A stretch of 64,000 nucleotides of DNA from assembly GCF_003026105.1 (NCBI RefSeq), contig NZ_PYNW01000002.1, positions 186,001 through 250,000 on the forward strand, read 5' to 3'. How positions within the stretch are numbered: position 1 is the first letter of the stretch; every line of letters begins with the position of its first letter. The notes under the pieces are model-generated. The model was given only the letters and a program-made list of their open reading frames with translations, had not been told where the DNA came from and did not search any database. The stretch is from Photobacterium sp. GB-56 (GTDB taxonomy: Bacteria > Pseudomonadota > Gammaproteobacteria > Enterobacterales > Vibrionaceae). This document shows, one piece after another, positions 37,887 through 46,859 of this stretch. Position numbers and translations under genes: made by a program.

Positions 37887-37910
37887 AGCCGCTTTTATAG
37901 CGGCTTTTTT
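37887..37910 (+). terminator. Terminator of the membrane protein gene
   Basis: AGCCGC / GCGGCT stem with a seven-base loop, then six T. Confidence 0.75.
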
Positions 37911-37991
37911 GTATTGGTTATCTACGTCTATGCTTAATGAGTAACATGAACACTTTTTAATTAAGCCATTATGTAGGGAGCTGGAAGGTGT

Positions 37992-38180
37992 ATGGAAATT
38001 AATAATCTACTGAGTATGGATGGCAATATTGTCATTGGGATAGTGAATGAACGCTTACGTTTAGAGTGCAGTAGCATGTCTGAATTATTAAGTCGTTATG
38101 AACTAGATGAAGGCGAATTGACAGATAAGTTGGCACAGCTAGGCTATCAGTATGATCCAATAACCAATCAATTCCGATAA
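37992..38180 (+). CDS. DUF4250 family small protein
   Basis: 62 residues, soluble and acidic. The conserved pattern of DUF4250 is present: NNLLSMDGNIVIGIVNERLR at the start, DELLSRYELD-like middle and LGYQYDPITNQF at the end. GGAAGG lies four bases before the ATG. Function unknown. Terminator immediately after. Confidence 0.85.
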   Translation: MEINNLLSMDGNIVIGIVNERLRLECSSMSELLSRYELDEGELTDKLAQLGYQYDPITNQFR

Positions 38181-38198
38181 TACATTAATCCATAAATT

Positions 38199-38225
38199 AG
38201 CCTCATTAAGTGAGGCTTTTATTTT
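38199..38225 (+). terminator. Terminator of the DUF4250 gene
   Basis: AGCCTCA / TGAGGCT stem, five-base loop, then TTTTATTTTG. Confidence 0.7.
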
Positions 38226-38232
38226 GTATGAA

Positions 38233-39144
38233 TTATGCCGACTTAATACCTTCTAAATGGAGTTGGCATTGTTGCCTTGCCGTTGCGAAAAAAGCTTGTA
38301 GATAGTGACGTTGCTGTTCTGATGCTCTAATCGCAGCAAATAAACGTCGCCATAAACCTTGCTCTAACGGCTTACTTACGACTAACCCCTGTTGCGCAAA
38401 ATCATGAATAGCCCAATTAGGTAGTACGGCAACGCCTAATCCAGCCGACACCATTTGCACAAGCATCAAAGTATTATCCGCCTGTTTCCAAGCTTTCGGC
38501 TCTATGCCAGCAGGTTGTAGGAAATGTTTGACGACATCTAAACGATTTTTTTGTACGGGATAACTCAGCATGGTGTGATCGGCAATATCTTGCGGTGTGA
38601 TAAAAGGCTTTTCTGCTAAAGGGGAATTAACACTAACGATTAATCGCATTTCAAAATCAAATAAAGGTTCATAATGGATCTCGCTACGTGGCTGAATATC
38701 AGACGTGATCACTAAATCGAGCTCACCGCAAGCAAGAGCAGGTAATGGTTCGAAGCCAAAGCCTGAAGAGAAGTCTAGTGTTACAGCTGGCCACTGTCCC
38801 TGATATTCCTTCAATGCAGGCATTAGCCATTGAAAACAGGAATGGCATTCAATCGCCATATGTAAGCGACCATTAGCATCTTGTTTTATGTTAGCAAGTT
38901 CATGTTCTGCATGAGTGATTTGCGGAATAATTGTATCTGCAAGGTTTAATAAAATATCACCTTCTGCAGTAAATTTTACAGGTCGAGTTTTTCGTAAAAA
39001 TAGCTGACCACCAAGACGTTGTTCCAGATCTTTTAATTGATGAGAAAGAGCTGATTGGGTCAAACACAATGTATTAGCTGTCGCGGTTAATGAGCCAGTA
39101 TCTCGTAATACTGATAATGTTCTAAGATGTTTTAATTCAATCAT
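38233..39144 (-). CDS. metR: LysR-family regulator of methionine biosynthesis
   Basis: 303 residues that match E. coli MetR closely along their length: MIELKHLRTLSVLRDTGSL, TQSALSHQLKDLEQRLGG, MAIECHSCFQWLMPALKEY, GELDLVITSDIQPRS, YPVQKNRLDVVKHFLQPAG. It activates metE and other methionine genes with homocysteine as coactivator. metE is not next to it here. The upstream region holds a tandem row of MetJ-like boxes and a MetR-like dyad, so repression by MetJ and self-control are likely. Confidence 0.92.
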   Translation of the reverse strand: MIELKHLRTLSVLRDTGSLTATANTLCLTQSALSHQLKDLEQRLGGQLFLRKTRPVKFTAEGDILLNLADTIIPQITHAEHELANIKQDANGRLHMAIECHSCFQWLMPALKEYQGQWPAVTLDFSSGFGFEPLPALACGELDLVITSDIQPRSEIHYEPLFDFEMRLIVSVNSPLAEKPFITPQDIADHTMLSYPVQKNRLDVVKHFLQPAGIEPKAWKQADNTLMLVQMVSAGLGVAVLPNWAIHDFAQQGLVVSKPLEQGLWRRLFAAIRASEQQRHYLQAFFATARQQCQLHLEGIKSA

Positions 39145-39206
39145 GCTTGTCTACGTCCTTGTGAAAGCGTGTTCTTTTATCAACTTATCGTTTTTTACTA
39201 TAACCC

Positions 39207-39230
39207 AAACATCTAGATGGCTACACGTCC
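39207..39230. promoter_or_regulatory. Three tandem MetJ boxes upstream of metR
   Basis: Three adjacent 8-bp units, AAACATCT, AGATGGCT and ACACGTCC, each matching the MetJ half-site AGACGTCT at six of eight positions. MetJ binds such arrays cooperatively; metR is a known MetJ target in enterobacteria. The location 63-86 bp upstream of the metR start is right for an operator. Confidence 0.6.
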
Positions 39231-39270
39231 ATATTAGCGTGGATGAGTTTATATCGCCATACTATCAACA

Positions 39271-39283
39271 TGAGAAATATTCA
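39271..39283. promoter_or_regulatory. Candidate MetR site
   Basis: TGAGAAATATTCA resembles the MetR consensus TGAANNTNNTTCA with two mismatches. It is 127-139 bp upstream of metR. Confidence 0.35.
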
Positions 39284-39474
39284 TAATCAAAGTGAATATT
39301 TGGATGTCAACGTGTAGACAACAGAAAGCAAATCAAAAATTTTGCAACTCTGATTGTGGTTTGAAAACACATAACTAGCTTGAAACGGAAGCAGCACTTG
39401 AAAATATGGTTAGTACAGAAATTACTACGTCAATAGTTTATTAAAACAGTAGGATAAATAAGTAAAAGAGAGAA

Positions 39475-39501
39475 ATAAAAAAGGCAGCTTCAAGGCTGCC
39501 T
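39475..39501 (-). terminator. Terminator of the META-domain gene
   Basis: AGGCAGC / GCTGCCT stem with six T on the minus strand, downstream of the lipoprotein gene. Confidence 0.7.
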
Positions 39502-39524
39502 GTCTGTTTTTCTAAAGTAAATGC

Positions 39525-39974
39525 TTATTTAGTATCAGCAACTTTTTTCGTGAACGTTAATGTGTGTTTTGCATTTGTTAGTGTCAGCGTGTCGCCAGAA
39601 ATAGCAACTTTGTTCCAGTCTGATAATGATTTTGAAAATGTTTGCTCAACTTTCATTGCATCGTCAGGACAAAGCATCATTGTCATCCCCATTTTTTCAA
39701 TGCGTAGTTGTCCATCTTTAAGCTCTGCTTGACCAAAGTAACGGTTGCACCCTGCGTTACCGTTAGCGGCAAGATCCGAAGATAGTTCTAGACTAGGGGC
39801 TTGGAAAGGTGCTTGTAATGCAAGAGCTTTGTGATCGATTTGAACTAATTCCCAATTGCCATTGCTGATTTCGTTTGCAGTGACTTTATGTGGTGCTGAG
39901 TTCATAGCACTGTTACCTGCACAAGCGGTTAGCATCAAAGGAAGTACCAAAACTGATAAAAGACGCTTTTTCAT
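39525..39974 (-). CDS. META-domain (HslJ-like) lipoprotein
   Basis: 149 residues. Basic start, hydrophobic stretch and a lipobox LTAC with Cys at 18, then a META domain: ISNGNWELVQIDHKAL, GNAGCNRYFGQAELKDGQLRI, GMTMMLCPDD, and LTLTNAKHTLTF. E. coli HslJ is linked to novobiocin resistance and is heat-inducible, but the activity is not known. ATG 39974 is chosen over the ATG three codons earlier because it gives the usual lipoprotein N terminus. Confidence 0.87.
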   Translation of the reverse strand: MKKRLLSVLVLPLMLTACAGNSAMNSAPHKVTANEISNGNWELVQIDHKALALQAPFQAPSLELSSDLAANGNAGCNRYFGQAELKDGQLRIEKMGMTMMLCPDDAMKVEQTFSKSLSDWNKVAISGDTLTLTNAKHTLTFTKKVADTK

Positions 39975-40309
39975 AATAATCATTCCTGAATAAATTCTAT
40001 TTTTAAGTCGGCGTTATTGTACACTGTTTCATTATATAAATAACTATAGCTTACATTACTCTACCAGAGTATTACTTTACATTTATTTACGTAACCAAAT
40101 GTAATTCGTTATGCTAAGTATAAGATTATTTGAAGATTTAATTATTCCAAATCTCTCATATTGTAACGTGTTATTGCTGATGAATCATGTTTTAAGAGAG
40201 AAGGCATGGATATAACGTGATGGTTATAAAATGACGAATATAGCTAGCGCTAAAAAGGGCAGGTATTACAGAGATGAGGTAATACCTTGCCCATACTTAT
40301 TTGGTCTAT
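39975..40309. other. Intergenic region between META gene and mscS-family gene
   Basis: 335 bases holding the promoter of the lipoprotein gene and the terminator (40252-40292) of the following channel gene. Nothing else recognised. Confidence 0.5.
40252..40292 (-). terminator. Terminator of the MscS-family channel gene
   Basis: Long stem GGGCAGGTATTAC / GTAATACCTTGCCC (one bulge), then five T on the minus strand. Confidence 0.75.
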
Positions 40310-41962
40310 TTAAGCTTTTTTAGATTCAATTGCTTTTTCAACCATATGAAGATGCACATCTTGCTGTGGGAATGGGATTGAGATATTTTCACGGTCAAAG
40401 CGCATTTTTACTTCGCGTGTGATATCCCAGTAAACATCCCAGTAATCGTCTGTTTTCACCCAAGGGCGCACGATAAAATCAACAGATGAAGAGTTTAGAG
40501 TGTGTAATTTAATTGTTGGCTCTGGGCTACGTAGTACTGCCGGATGCTCAGAAACAATGTCATTTAACACACGTTCTGTTTTTTCAATGTCATCGCTGTA
40601 ACCAATACCAAAGATCATGTCTACACGACGGACTTTTTCGTGCGTTACGTTCTTTATGATATCACCCCAAATTTTACTATTTGGGATCATTAGCATCTCG
40701 TTACTGAATGTTTTGATTGTGGTGTTTACAAGACTCATATGACTTACTTTACCCGTAATACCACCAGCTTCAACCAGATCACCGACATCAAATGGACGGT
40801 AAATCAGTAGCATCATACCTGCAGCGAAGTTTGATAGCGTATCTTGTAATGCGAAACCAACAATAATACCGGCAACACCGAAACCCGTTAGAATAGGGGC
40901 TAGGTTTAGGCCAATTTGAGATAAAGCAATAAGTAAACCAATAGCAAAAACGGCTTTCCCTGACATAGAGATAAAGAACTCTTGCATCAAGATAGACATG
41001 TTTAAGTTCTTTGTAGAAACTGCACGCTTTACCATTTTTCTTACAATGTTTTTCAATGTTTTGAATGCAAAGATGATCAAAACAAAAATAAACACTTTAA
41101 ATAGCATTTGTGGCAGGTTGCTTAGTAACCAATCTTTTAGATCTGTTGTCCAACCCGATGCGATAGACCAAATAACTTTGCTATTTAGCAAATCATCAGT
41201 AACGTTACCGGTTTGTTCGAATAGTTGTTTTTTGTACTCAGCAGTATCAATACCTACCGTATCTGCAATCTCAATCAGATTTTCTAAGTTAGTCGTATCA
41301 TTATCAACTTGACGTTGAGCTAGGATCTGGGAAAGTTGAAGTGTACTTTTTTCACTTTCACTGGCTGATTTTAATTGCTTATTAGCAACATCTAATGCTT
41401 GGCTATCAAAAGTTAGAGATGTTGAAGTAAATGCTAGGCGGTGCTCAATTTTGTCGGTTAATTCTTTTACAGCTTGTGGGGCTGGTTTCCCTAGCTTTTC
41501 TAGCCACTGATAATTTTGCCATTCTTCTTTTAGAATTGAAGTTGAAAACTGACGTGTTTCAGCTATTGTTTTTAAAGCAACAAGTTTGTCAGCATCTTTA
41601 GCTTTATCGAGAACTTCCTGATCTCGTGTTAATTTTTCATCAAGAAATTTATTGGCTTCTCTAACAAATACAACTTGTTTATCTACTTGTGTTAACAGCA
41701 ACTTTTTATCGACATCGTTGCTTTTAATCATACTCGCGAGAATATCACGAAGTTCGTTATTTTTATTTAGTATTTGTAAGCGGACTACATCGAGAGAAGA
41801 TCCCGTTAATGTAGTTGTCTCCTTAGATAAGGTTACTATTTCACTATTGAGTTGAAGCAGTTGCTCTACTTTAGGATTAACGGTTTGCTTGGACGTATCG
41901 GTCTTACTCTCGGCAAAGCTAAGAGAAGACACAAGTAATAATATTAATACCAGAAAGCGCAT
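40310..41962 (-). CDS. MscS-family mechanosensitive channel with periplasmic coiled-coil extension
   Basis: 550 residues. A signal peptide (RFLVLILLLVSSLSFA) is followed by about 250 residues of coiled-coil-rich periplasmic domain, three helices (about 275-390), and the MscS core: pore helix GFGVAGIIVGFALQDTLSNFAAGMMLLIYRPFDVGD, then the beta and alpha/beta domains. Longer than MscS (286) and shorter than MscK. ATG 41962 gives the signal peptide; the AGGAG is 11 bases away, so spacing is long. The frame reaches 42022. Confidence 0.88.
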   Translation of the reverse strand: MRFLVLILLLVSSLSFAESKTDTSKQTVNPKVEQLLQLNSEIVTLSKETTTLTGSSLDVVRLQILNKNNELRDILASMIKSNDVDKKLLLTQVDKQVVFVREANKFLDEKLTRDQEVLDKAKDADKLVALKTIAETRQFSTSILKEEWQNYQWLEKLGKPAPQAVKELTDKIEHRLAFTSTSLTFDSQALDVANKQLKSASESEKSTLQLSQILAQRQVDNDTTNLENLIEIADTVGIDTAEYKKQLFEQTGNVTDDLLNSKVIWSIASGWTTDLKDWLLSNLPQMLFKVFIFVLIIFAFKTLKNIVRKMVKRAVSTKNLNMSILMQEFFISMSGKAVFAIGLLIALSQIGLNLAPILTGFGVAGIIVGFALQDTLSNFAAGMMLLIYRPFDVGDLVEAGGITGKVSHMSLVNTTIKTFSNEMLMIPNSKIWGDIIKNVTHEKVRRVDMIFGIGYSDDIEKTERVLNDIVSEHPAVLRSPEPTIKLHTLNSSSVDFIVRPWVKTDDYWDVYWDITREVKMRFDRENISIPFPQQDVHLHMVEKAIESKKA

Positions 41963-42159
41963 AATGCGGTTAACTCCTACTGGTGTAAACATAATCAAAG
42001 AAAAGCCATATATACAATTCAATTAATGCATATTTTTGCTGGCTAGAGAAAATAGGCGCAGATTATATATTAGTTTTAAAGCGGAAAGTTAGAAATTTGC
42101 AAGTAATCAACAAGAAGAATGGATGGTACAAATAATCGTTTAAGTTGATATGAAAAATA

Positions 42160-42196
42160 GAAAACCACGACAATTTAGTGACTTGTCGTGGTTTAT
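42160..42196 (-). terminator. Terminator of the aox operon
   Basis: AAACCACGACAA / TTGTCGTGGTTT 12-bp stem, nine-base loop, downstream of the DUF1971 gene on the minus strand. Confidence 0.7.
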
Positions 42197-42206
42197 TGTA
42201 ACTTTA

Positions 42207-42542
42207 TTATGAACGTTCATTTAAGTTTTGGCGCGCTATCTCACTGTCTTTGTCTGCATAGAAATGGACTTGAAATTGAGTATCAGGTGTCATTAATTCA
42301 ACTTTATGCCAGTATTGAGGCGGGCTGATGAGTGAGTCATTTGCCTGAATAACAACCTCTTGTTCGATTTCTCCTCGTCTTTCTGTAAAGCCATAAAATT
42401 TCAGAGTCCCAGATATAACACTAATTTTTCCGTATACACCTTCACGGGTGTTGTGCTCATGAACTAACATTTTCGGCACAGTGTCACGATTAAATACTGA
42501 GGTTGATTTGTAGTTAATAAAGCTATTAGGAATAGATGCCAT
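42207..42542 (-). CDS. DUF1971 cupin (YeaR-like)
   Basis: 111 residues of the DUF1971 family, to which E. coli YeaR and the N-terminal part of some TehB proteins belong. Conserved DTVPKMLVHEHNTREGVYGKI, GTLKFYGF and PPQYWHKVEL are present. YeaR is induced by nitrate and nitric oxide in E. coli. It lies 25 bp downstream of the alternative oxidase gene on the same strand and ends in a shared terminator, so the two are probably one operon. Confidence 0.87.
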   Translation of the reverse strand: MASIPNSFINYKSTSVFNRDTVPKMLVHEHNTREGVYGKISVISGTLKFYGFTERRGEIEQEVVIQANDSLISPPQYWHKVELMTPDTQFQVHFYADKDSEIARQNLNERS

Positions 42543-42567
42543 AAGTTCTCTCCAATATTATTTTTGA

Positions 42568-43203
42568 TTAGGCTTGGTGAGCTGGTAAATCCTTGTTTTG
42601 ATAACAATCAGCAAAGTTATGATTACGATCGCGATGTTTAGCTTCATCTTCTCTGATTCTTAATACAACATCTCGCAGTTTTGCATCATCATGTAACTCA
42701 TAGTAGTTAATTGCAATTTGTGGCGCTGCGACATTTTCAAGTTCACCACTATCAATTTTTTCTAAAAATTCGGTATAGCTTTTACAAGCTTCCTCTTCAA
42801 AGTAACCCACGACACGGTGCGCAATCTTTGATGAAGTGAGGTAAATAATACTGTATACACAGATGAAAACGGCTTGCCCTAATAAGACGAGTCCACGTTC
42901 AACCCAGCTTGGTTTAGCGATATCTAAAAAGATCATTAAGTGCATACGTTCATTATCTGCTTCACTTAATAACTCTTTGATCCACCCCTCATCATCTTTC
43001 ATTCGGCGAAGGGCTTTTAAATGGTTAAACATACCGGCAACCATACCTGGTACGGCAGCAATGGTTTCTAAAATCACAGCACGTTTAGCGTATTTTTTGC
43101 CATAGAAAATATTAAGAGAATACTTGAGAAGCTGTGTGATTTTATACGCTAGGCGCTCAGAAAATTTAGTGGTTTCTCTGTGTGTTAAAGCAAAATCTGA
43201 CAT
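42568..43203 (-). CDS. aox: Alternative oxidase (di-iron quinol oxidase)
   Basis: 211 residues. The four di-iron ligand motifs are all present: L-E-T (VILETIAAVPG), N-E-R-M-H, (F)EEEA and R-E-D-E-A-K-H-R-D. Two hydrophobic helices pack against the membrane. It oxidises ubiquinol with oxygen directly to water, without proton pumping, and is resistant to cyanide and nitric oxide. Bacterial AOX is rare outside some marine Vibrionaceae and alphaproteobacteria. In V. fischeri its gene is NsrR-repressed and nitric-oxide-induced. An NsrR-like dyad sits upstream. Confidence 0.93.
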   Translation of the reverse strand: MSDFALTHRETTKFSERLAYKITQLLKYSLNIFYGKKYAKRAVILETIAAVPGMVAGMFNHLKALRRMKDDEGWIKELLSEADNERMHLMIFLDIAKPSWVERGLVLLGQAVFICVYSIIYLTSSKIAHRVVGYFEEEACKSYTEFLEKIDSGELENVAAPQIAINYYELHDDAKLRDVVLRIREDEAKHRDRNHNFADCYQNKDLPAHQA

Positions 43204-43223
43204 TGGACTACTCGCTCTTTCTT

Positions 43224-43248
43224 AAACATGTATTAATAATAAATGTTT
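43224..43248. promoter_or_regulatory. NsrR-like operator upstream of aox
   Basis: An inverted repeat of 25 bp: AAACATGTATTA, one central A, then TAATAAATGTTT; 11 of 12 pairs match. The NsrR consensus in gammaproteobacteria has ATG(Y)ATTT and AAAT(R)CAT arms, close to these. It lies 21-45 bp upstream of the aox start. Assignment by eye only. Confidence 0.5.
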
Positions 43249-43284
43249 AAATTATTAAAACAAGTATTTCAAACGCAACATATA

Positions 43285-43312
43285 TAAAAAAGCCTCTTCA
43301 CAAGGAAGAGGC
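43285..43312 (-). terminator. Terminator of the pst operon
   Basis: GCCTCTTC / GAAGAGGC stem with a five-base loop, followed by six T on the minus strand, 70 bases past the pstB stop. Confidence 0.75.
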
Positions 43313-43380
43313 AAAAAGTACCATCGCTATTATTATTCTAAAAAATGCGAAGAGGAAGAACGTTAATTAACTTCTATTAA

Positions 43381-44130
43381 TTAACCAAAATCACCATTTA
43401 CATAACCACGAGTGCGTTCATCTTGAGGGTTATTAAATAGGTTTTGCGTTTCATCATGTTCTACTAATTCACCCATAAGGAAAAATGCAGTACGGTCAGA
43501 GATACGACGTGCTTGCTGCATTGAGTGAGTAACGATAACAATGGTGAAATCTTTCTTCAGTGACTCCATTAAATCTTCAATTTTTTTGGTCGCAATAGGA
43601 TCAAGTGCGGATGTTGGTTCATCCATCAAAATAACTTCAGGTTTCATTGCGATTGTACGTGCAATACATAAACGTTGCTGCTGACCACCTGATAGGCCAA
43701 ATGCGTGTGATTTCAAACGATCTTTTACTTCGTCCCATAATGCGGCACCACGAAGAGATTGTTCGACAATCTCATCAAGGGTCTTTTTATCTTTAACCCC
43801 TTGTGCACGTAGACCATAAGCAACGTTTTCGTAAATGCTCATTGGGAATGGATTTGGTTTTTGGAATACCATGCCGACTTTAATACGTAGCTGAGCGACA
43901 TCAATATTGCCATAAACATCTTCACTATCCATGGTCAATGATCCTTTGATGTTTACGCCTTCAATAAGATCATTCATGCGGTTAAGGCAACGAAGTAGGG
44001 TAGATTTACCACAACCTGATGGACCAATAAGAGCGGTTACCTGACGATTAGGAATCGGTAAGTTAATTTGTTTTAGCGCTTGGTTCTGACCGTAGTAAAG
44101 ATCTAGGTTTTCAATATTAAATTTATTCAT
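43381..44130 (-). CDS. pstB: Phosphate ABC transporter ATP-binding protein
   Basis: 249 residues with Walker A (GPSGCGKST), Q-loop ([12 protein letters not shown]), ABC signature (LSGGQQQR), Walker B (VILMDEP) and the switch His. Energises phosphate import by PstCA. ATG 44130 has GAGGAAG upstream and gives the usual [14 protein letters not shown]; the frame runs on to 44178 in overlap with pstA. Last gene of pstSCAB. No phoU follows in this window. Confidence 0.95.
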   Translation of the reverse strand: MNKFNIENLDLYYGQNQALKQINLPIPNRQVTALIGPSGCGKSTLLRCLNRMNDLIEGVNIKGSLTMDSEDVYGNIDVAQLRIKVGMVFQKPNPFPMSIYENVAYGLRAQGVKDKKTLDEIVEQSLRGAALWDEVKDRLKSHAFGLSGGQQQRLCIARTIAMKPEVILMDEPTSALDPIATKKIEDLMESLKKDFTIVIVTHSMQQARRISDRTAFFLMGELVEHDETQNLFNNPQDERTRGYVNGDFG

Positions 44131-44146
44131 TTTATCTTCCTCAAAA

Positions 44147-45034
44147 TTAGTAAGTCGCAGTGTTGAAACGGCTCGCAATTAGTTTGGTAATTAAGTTAAT
44201 GATAAGAACAATCACAATAAGAACAGTGGCAGTACCGTATGCCTGATTCCATTCATGAACGGTGTAAAGTTCTTGGGTTAACTTATAAAGGTGCACGGTA
44301 AGCGTTCGACCAGAGTCAAAAACACTTTCAGGTATACGTGCAACCATACCTGCGGTCATAAATACCGGTGCGGATTCGCCAATAACACGACCGACACTGA
44401 GGATGATAGCTGTTACAATTCCTGGCATTGCACTAGGAAGAATAAGTCGCCAGATGGTGTAAATTTTAGATGCGCCTAAACCATAAGAACCTTCACGGTA
44501 GGTTTGAGGAACAGCCATTAGTGCTTCTTCTGTGGTTCGAATAATAACAGGCAGAATCAAAATACTGAGTGTTAATGCACCCGATAAAATTGAATAGCCA
44601 AAACCCATAACAACCACGAAGAATGTCATACCAAATAAACCATAAATAATTGATGGAATACCAGCGAGTGATTCTGTACAGAATCGAATGACTTTAACTA
44701 AACGACTGCCTACTTTTGCGTATTCAGTTAAGTAGATAGCCGTCATAATACCTAACGGTGCTGCAACTGAGATAGAAGCAATAACCATATAGATAGTTGA
44801 GACGATCATTGGCCAAATTCCTGACTCTTGGCCAATAGTGGTATAGCCAGAAGTAATAAAGGACCAATTAACATGGGCTAGACCATTACTTAAAATGTAC
44901 CAAATCACCCAAAGTAAAAAACCAACCGTGATACCTGCTGATAACCAAATTAAAAATAAAGCGATCTGATCTTTACGTTTTTGTGCTTGCGGGTTGGCTT
45001 TGGCCAATACCGATGTATTTGCTGTTAATGACAT
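44147..45034 (-). CDS. pstA: Phosphate ABC transporter permease PstA
   Basis: 295 residues, six helices, with the permease EAA-loop region [35 protein letters not shown]. Partner of PstC in the membrane channel. Five bases separate it from pstC, and GAGGTAAAAG serves as the ribosome site. Confidence 0.95.
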   Translation of the reverse strand: MSLTANTSVLAKANPQAQKRKDQIALFLIWLSAGITVGFLLWVIWYILSNGLAHVNWSFITSGYTTIGQESGIWPMIVSTIYMVIASISVAAPLGIMTAIYLTEYAKVGSRLVKVIRFCTESLAGIPSIIYGLFGMTFFVVVMGFGYSILSGALTLSILILPVIIRTTEEALMAVPQTYREGSYGLGASKIYTIWRLILPSAMPGIVTAIILSVGRVIGESAPVFMTAGMVARIPESVFDSGRTLTVHLYKLTQELYTVHEWNQAYGTATVLIVIVLIINLITKLIASRFNTATY

Positions 45035-45039
45035 AACTT

Positions 45040-45951
45040 TTACCTCGCACGCTCACGGTTTAAAAACAAAAGCGCGCCGTTTAGCATCATGATGAAAACC
45101 AGAAGGACAATACCTGTAGCGTACAATGCACTGGCGTGAATACCGGTTGCGTAAGACATTTCGATAGCAATATTTGCCGTTAGTGTACGTGCCGACTCTA
45201 ATAGACCATCAGGCATAGCAGGGGAGTTACCCATCACCATAATAATTGCCATCGTTTCACCTAGAGCACGAGCAACACCTAAGATGACGCCAGTCATGAT
45301 GCCTGAGCGAGCTGCCGGAACCAGTAGTTTGAAAATGGTGAACATCGATGATGCTCCCAATGCTAAAGACCCTTCTTTATACGCACGAGGTACAGCGCGA
45401 ATAGAGGTTTCAGATACCGTAATAACTGTTGGTAAGATCATGACGGCAAGCACGATGATACCCGCCAGAATAGTGTTACCGGCAGGGACATTAAACACTT
45501 CTTGGATAAGCGGCACGATAATAACTAAGCCAAAGAAACCATAAACGACAGAAGGAATACCAGCTAATAGTTCGATCATTGGACGAATTAAATCGGCTAG
45601 ACGTTTTGGGGCTACTTCTGCAATAAAAATAGCAGTTAAAACACCAATGGGTACACCTAACACAACAGCACCAGCCGTTGAAACCAGTGATGCAACGATC
45701 ATTGGTGCAATGCCGTATAGCGCTGGTGGTAACCAATCAGTACCAAGGACGATACCAGCTACACCAGCTTGCGCAAAGGCAGCATAACCTTCGCGGAAAA
45801 TAAAGTAGCCAATGGTAATAAGAGATAAAATGCCGATAGCGGCACTTAGCATAAATAGATTTTTAAAGACTATTTCTCGCCAATCAATTCGTTTTTTTGA
45901 TTTTAGCGAAGAAGTGCTCTTTGCTGTTTTTTCAATATTCGCGATGGTCAT
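45040..45951 (-). CDS. pstC: Phosphate ABC transporter permease PstC
   Basis: 303 residues, six helices, with the EAA-loop region YKEGSLALGASSMFTIFKLLVPAARSGIMTGVILGVARALGETMAI. GGAGTAAGTA precedes the ATG. Separated from pstS by 86 bp that contains a hairpin with a T run. Confidence 0.95.
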   Translation of the reverse strand: MTIANIEKTAKSTSSLKSKKRIDWREIVFKNLFMLSAAIGILSLITIGYFIFREGYAAFAQAGVAGIVLGTDWLPPALYGIAPMIVASLVSTAGAVVLGVPIGVLTAIFIAEVAPKRLADLIRPMIELLAGIPSVVYGFFGLVIIVPLIQEVFNVPAGNTILAGIIVLAVMILPTVITVSETSIRAVPRAYKEGSLALGASSMFTIFKLLVPAARSGIMTGVILGVARALGETMAIIMVMGNSPAMPDGLLESARTLTANIAIEMSYATGIHASALYATGIVLLVFIMMLNGALLFLNRERAR

Positions 45952-45993
45952 TACTTACTCCAGAACCAGTACAAAAGTGACCGGTTACTGACA

Positions 45994-46027
45994 AACAAAA
46001 AACGCTCAGCCCTAATGAGCTGAGCGT
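45994..46027 (-). terminator. Internal attenuator/terminator between pstS and pstC
   Basis: Stem ACGCTCAGC / GCTGAGCGT with an eight-base loop and six T on the minus strand, just after the pstS stop. It would make the binding-protein message more abundant than the membrane subunits. Confidence 0.7.
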
Positions 46028-46037
46028 AAAATACTAA

Positions 46038-46859
46038 TTAATGTGTAGAAATGAAGCCTTTGTTTTCAACAATTTTCTGTGCGTCTGCTGATTTCATCCA
46101 AGATAGGAATTTTAGCGCTTCAGCAGATGGACGGCCTTCTTTGAACACAACAAGGAATGGACGTTGAACTGTGTAGTCACCAGACTTGATTGCAGCAACA
46201 GAAGGTTTGTGACCGTCGATCGCTAGCGGTTTAACAGTATTATCTACTGAACCTAAAGAGATATAACCAATAGCAAATGGGTTGTTTGCAACGGTTGTTT
46301 TCAGCTGACCATTACCACTAGCAACTTGTGCTTTCTGTGAAATAGCTGAAACTTTAACGCCATTGATTTTTTTCTTTAGTTTCATGATGTCTTCAAAAGC
46401 ACCACGAGTACCTGATGCTGTATCACGTGTAGCAACAACGATTGGCTTATCTTCGCCGCCAACTTGTTTCCAGTTAGTTACTTCACCTTTATAGATTTTT
46501 GCAACTTGCTCTTTTGTTAGGTCAGAAACCGGGTTGTTGTTATTAACAACAACAGCGATACCGTCACGAGCAATAACCACTTCTTGTACTTCAGGCGATT
46601 CTTCTGATGCTTTAAGTGCACGAGAAGACATACCAAAATCGGCTGAGCCATCGTGTGCAGTACGAATGCCAGCTGATGAACCTGGGCCTTGAACCTCTAC
46701 TGTTACATCGTTTCCTTTCGCGTAAGTCTCACCAAAAACTTCCATAAGCGGTGTTACTGAGCTTGAACCTACAACAGAGATAGTTTCACCTGCAATTGCT
46801 GCAGTGCTAGCTACCATTGTTCCTGCTAAAGCGATTGCACCGATAATCTTTGTTTTCAT
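46038..46859 (-). CDS. pstS: Phosphate ABC transporter substrate-binding protein
   Basis: 273 residues. Signal peptide KIIGAIALAGTMVASTAAIA, then a periplasmic binding domain with the phosphate-site sequences VVGSSSVTPL, GPGSSAGIR, SADFGMSSR and RDTASGTRGAFE. ATG 46859 is preferred for the signal peptide and AGGAAA site; the frame runs on 33 codons upstream. Expected to be under PhoB control. Confidence 0.94.
   Translation of the reverse strand: MKTKIIGAIALAGTMVASTAAIAGETISVVGSSSVTPLMEVFGETYAKGNDVTVEVQGPGSSAGIRTAHDGSADFGMSSRALKASEESPEVQEVVIARDGIAVVVNNNNPVSDLTKEQVAKIYKGEVTNWKQVGGEDKPIVVATRDTASGTRGAFEDIMKLKKKINGVKVSAISQKAQVASGNGQLKTTVANNPFAIGYISLGSVDNTVKPLAIDGHKPSVAAIKSGDYTVQRPFLVVFKEGRPSAEALKFLSWMKSADAQKIVENKGFISTH

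Larger units (their letters stand above)
39145..39524. other. Intergenic region upstream of metR
   Basis: 380 bases. It holds the MetJ-like boxes (39207-39230), the MetR-like dyad (39271-39283) and the terminator of the META lipoprotein gene. Nothing else recognised. No metE or metF is present. Confidence 0.6.

Noticed and set aside
39302..39324. Second possible MetJ array near GGATGTCA
   Set aside because: Units match at only five of eight positions and not in a consistent phase.
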